Shown piece after piece: positions 15,801 through 16,154 of a stretch of 16,154 nt of DNA. The DNA is from JAYVIQ01 sp043770215. GTDB taxonomy: Bacteria > Bacteroidota > Bacteroidia > Cytophagales > JAAEPT01. Each line of letters opens with the position of its first letter. Within the stretch, counting starts at the first letter, position 1. The DNA lies in contig JAYVIQ010000188.1 in assembly GCA_043770215.1 (NCBI GenBank), positions 1 to 16,154 of the forward strand, given 5' to 3'. The position numbers were made by a program, and so were the translations under genes. The notes under the pieces were generated by a model. It searched no databases. It had not been told where the DNA came from and saw only the letters and a program-made list of their open reading frames with translations.

Positions 15801-15908
15801 TTTGTTTTGAAATCCAACGCTGCCATCTTTTTCAAACAAAAATGCAGCATCAGAAATGTGCTCAAGAATTTTTAGGTTATCTAATTTAGATTCGGTTGTA
15901 TGTGCCAT
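12807..15908 (-). CDS. Soluble hybrid sensor histidine kinase (PAS-GAF-PAS-PAS-HisKA-HATPase-REC-HPt)
   Basis: 1033-aa multidomain phosphorelay kinase. No signal peptide or membrane helix is seen, so it senses a cytoplasmic cue. Domains in order: a PAS-like segment (about 9-100), GAF (about 119-270, with IGVPMIYNDHLIGVLSVKS), PAS (about 280-398, ending ISGIAHDITDKK), and PAS (about 408-525, with SPSVMQITGFEQDELIGKN). A coiled linker leads to HisKA with phospho-His H554 (NMSHEIRTPMNG). The ATPase domain has N-box N671, DTGIGID (704-710) and GGTGLGLS (733-740). The receiver has D803/D804, phospho-acceptor D847 (VLMDIQMPIMDG) and K899. The C-terminal HPt carries H977 (HAHQIKGSAGS). All catalytic residues are present. 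The ligand of the PAS/GAF part is unknown. It is first in a five-gene operon, its stop overlaps the response-regulator start (ATGA), and about 150 bp of AT-rich leader precede it. Confidence 0.95.
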   Translation of the reverse strand: MAHTTESKLDNLKILEHISDAAFLFEKDGSVGFQNKASFSAFGQIDNFWNYFALDPKIHPELQNFSQTNSVNLKHKLHFKEYNFNIQLNSNHSFFAIIQTEKTLTEDINLRHTYYQIGNLTKTTKNLEELLSKIHALLIDQMQAHNMTVCIDNQETNCLDFIYYFDEEFGGQKKSYSREKTIGLNEYILKTKTAHLLYAEDIIELKKKKILDPIGTIPKIWIGVPMIYNDHLIGVLSVKSHSNRKKFTQEDLEFLQFITIQISFGIERKIYEDRITDQSARLRSIFESGNQLIWSVNKKRQLTSFNENYAKVIEQLHGIRPEIEANKNKILLLSAGEFTELIKEKYNLAFEGISQQYETSFVETDGTTTWRQMFLSPIYSSDGKINQISGIAHDITDKKLNELAVSESEKKFRQIFETLQDIYIKFNGRDEIEIISPSVMQITGFEQDELIGKNVRDFFVPKNEGDLELLKNLLNKDKSVKNFELNLVTKSGELIPSIANLDAVLNNHNKTIGVQGVIRDIYELQTITEELKKAKIEAEHSLKVKENFLANMSHEIRTPMNGIVAMIDMIKETKLNRLQNEYINTVQESSHVLMKILNDILDLSKLEAGKMEFRKENVSVKEILQKAFLLFSQKAKSKKIIFNYYSDPKIPKYVISDETRLIQILLNLISNAIKFTDFGGEVSVTATLIEDFEHFSCIKFVISDTGIGIDETEIEKLFKSFNQADSSITKKYGGTGLGLSISKELCNLLGGDIEVRSIKGKGSSFFFTLNTPKFNLENENNLSNISYPIETRNLKKLKVLVVDDNDVNRKVCMLLLSQEKAEIHFATNGKEAIQQLESNKFDAVLMDIQMPIMDGVAALQEINNRNLRKKAKIIALTAYSMEEDKEKFLSMGFDSYLAKPITRDRLIQSILDLPKEQEPKETYIINKETKQNIVKIGGEALYLELLQDFNIETKELIQEIKIALGKRDWKSIHLHAHQIKGSAGSLGLDKLYNLAHTLEQETLKNNSAAIFSFVDDLLKEYENFVIWHYKLLK

Positions 15909-16061
15909 TTTTTATGTCTAATCTACAAAAGGACTGAGGTATCTATTTTTGCTAAGTATTTATCTTTTATTGTTATTTCTTTCCAAAACAGAAAGTAGTA
16001 AGATTTTTATCTTCCATAAGAAAGATAATGTGAATATCCGCAATGATACCAGTTTCTATTA
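15909..16061. other. Non-coding leader of the kinase operon
   Basis: AT-rich sequence upstream of the hybrid kinase start. I find no exact TAnnTTTG box on the minus strand. One 7-bp inverted repeat is present, TTATCTT (16007-16013) against AAGATAA (16022-16028) with an 8-nt loop, and it may be chance in such AT-rich DNA. The kinase promoter probably lies here but I cannot place it. Confidence 0.4.
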
Positions 16062-16068
16062 TTTTTTT

Positions 16069-16154
16069 GCGAAAAGGATCGAAGCGGAGCTCTTTGTTGC
16101 TTTTTCAGCAACAAAAGCGAGAGCGTAGAGCCTGACCCGATAGGGTTTCGCCCA
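16069..16154 (+). repeat. Structured interspersed element (GATCGAAGCGGA type), possibly a Flavo-1-like RNA; runs to window edge
   Basis: GC-richer than its surroundings and rich in self-pairing. GCGAAA (16069-16074) pairs with TTTCGC (16146-16151) as a closing stem. TTTGTTGC (16093-16100) pairs with GCAACAAA (16108-16115) around a 7-nt loop, extended by GCTCT (16089-16093) against AGAGC (16120-16124). ACCC (16135-16138) pairs with GGGT (16143-16146) around GATA; that last helix and the closing stem share base 16146, so they compete for it. The phrases GATCGAAGCGGA and AGCCTGACCCGATAGGG recall from memory a family of intergenic repeats widespread in flavobacteria, perhaps the Rfam Flavo-1 motif. 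I cannot confirm that identity. A T7 run precedes it (16062-16068). The orientation given is that of the remembered consensus. Confidence 0.5.

Overview
The window looks like a stretch of chromosome from a low-GC member of the Bacteroidota, probably flavobacterium-like. Evidence: a TonB-dependent receptor with a carboxypeptidase-regulatory-like N-terminus followed by a DUF4249 lipoprotein, a TAnnTTTG-type -7 box, AT-rich coding with few recognisable Shine-Dalgarno sites, and a GATCGAAGCGGA-type structured intergenic element at the right edge. The genus cannot be told from the sequence.

Region 1 (1-4776, + strand) is the distal part of a defence operon. It holds the 3' end of a DUF6088 / AbiEi-like antitoxin gene, an AbiEii-type nucleotidyltransferase toxin gene, a 68-codon unrecognised ORF with internal repeats, and a full-length hsdR for a type I restriction enzyme. 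hsdM and hsdS are not in the window and would be expected to its left. Neighbouring genes overlap by 4 nt (ATGA) except before hsdR, where the odd small ORF sits.

Region 2 (4799-5183, - strand) is the RNase P RNA gene rnpB. Its 3' end faces the 3' end of hsdR across about 22 bp.

Region 3 (5248-9885) is an envelope block. A small coiled-coil lipoprotein gene (-) diverges from a thioredoxin-like exported protein lacking CXXC (+). These are followed by an outer-membrane TonB-dependent receptor and a DUF4249 lipoprotein whose genes overlap by 1 nt, a receptor/lipoprotein pair typical of Bacteroidota.

Region 4 (9848-15908, - strand) is a compact five-gene operon. In transcription order it encodes a soluble hybrid histidine kinase (PAS/GAF/PAS/PAS-HisKA-HATPase-REC-HPt), a single-domain response regulator, a small conserved-looking hypothetical protein, a PhnP-like metallo-beta-lactamase-fold hydrolase and an RqcH-like NFACT protein of ribosome quality control. 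Three of the four junctions are 1- or 4-nt overlaps and the other is a gap of about 7 nt (or a 41-nt overlap with the longer start). The last gene overlaps the convergent DUF4249 gene by 38 bp.

Region 5 (15909-16154) is the leader of the kinase operon plus a structured interspersed element running to the window edge.

Most of the window is recognisable. The least explained parts are the repeat-bearing ORF between abiEii and hsdR, the pairing of a phosphorelay with RqcH in one coupled operon, and the terminal structured element.
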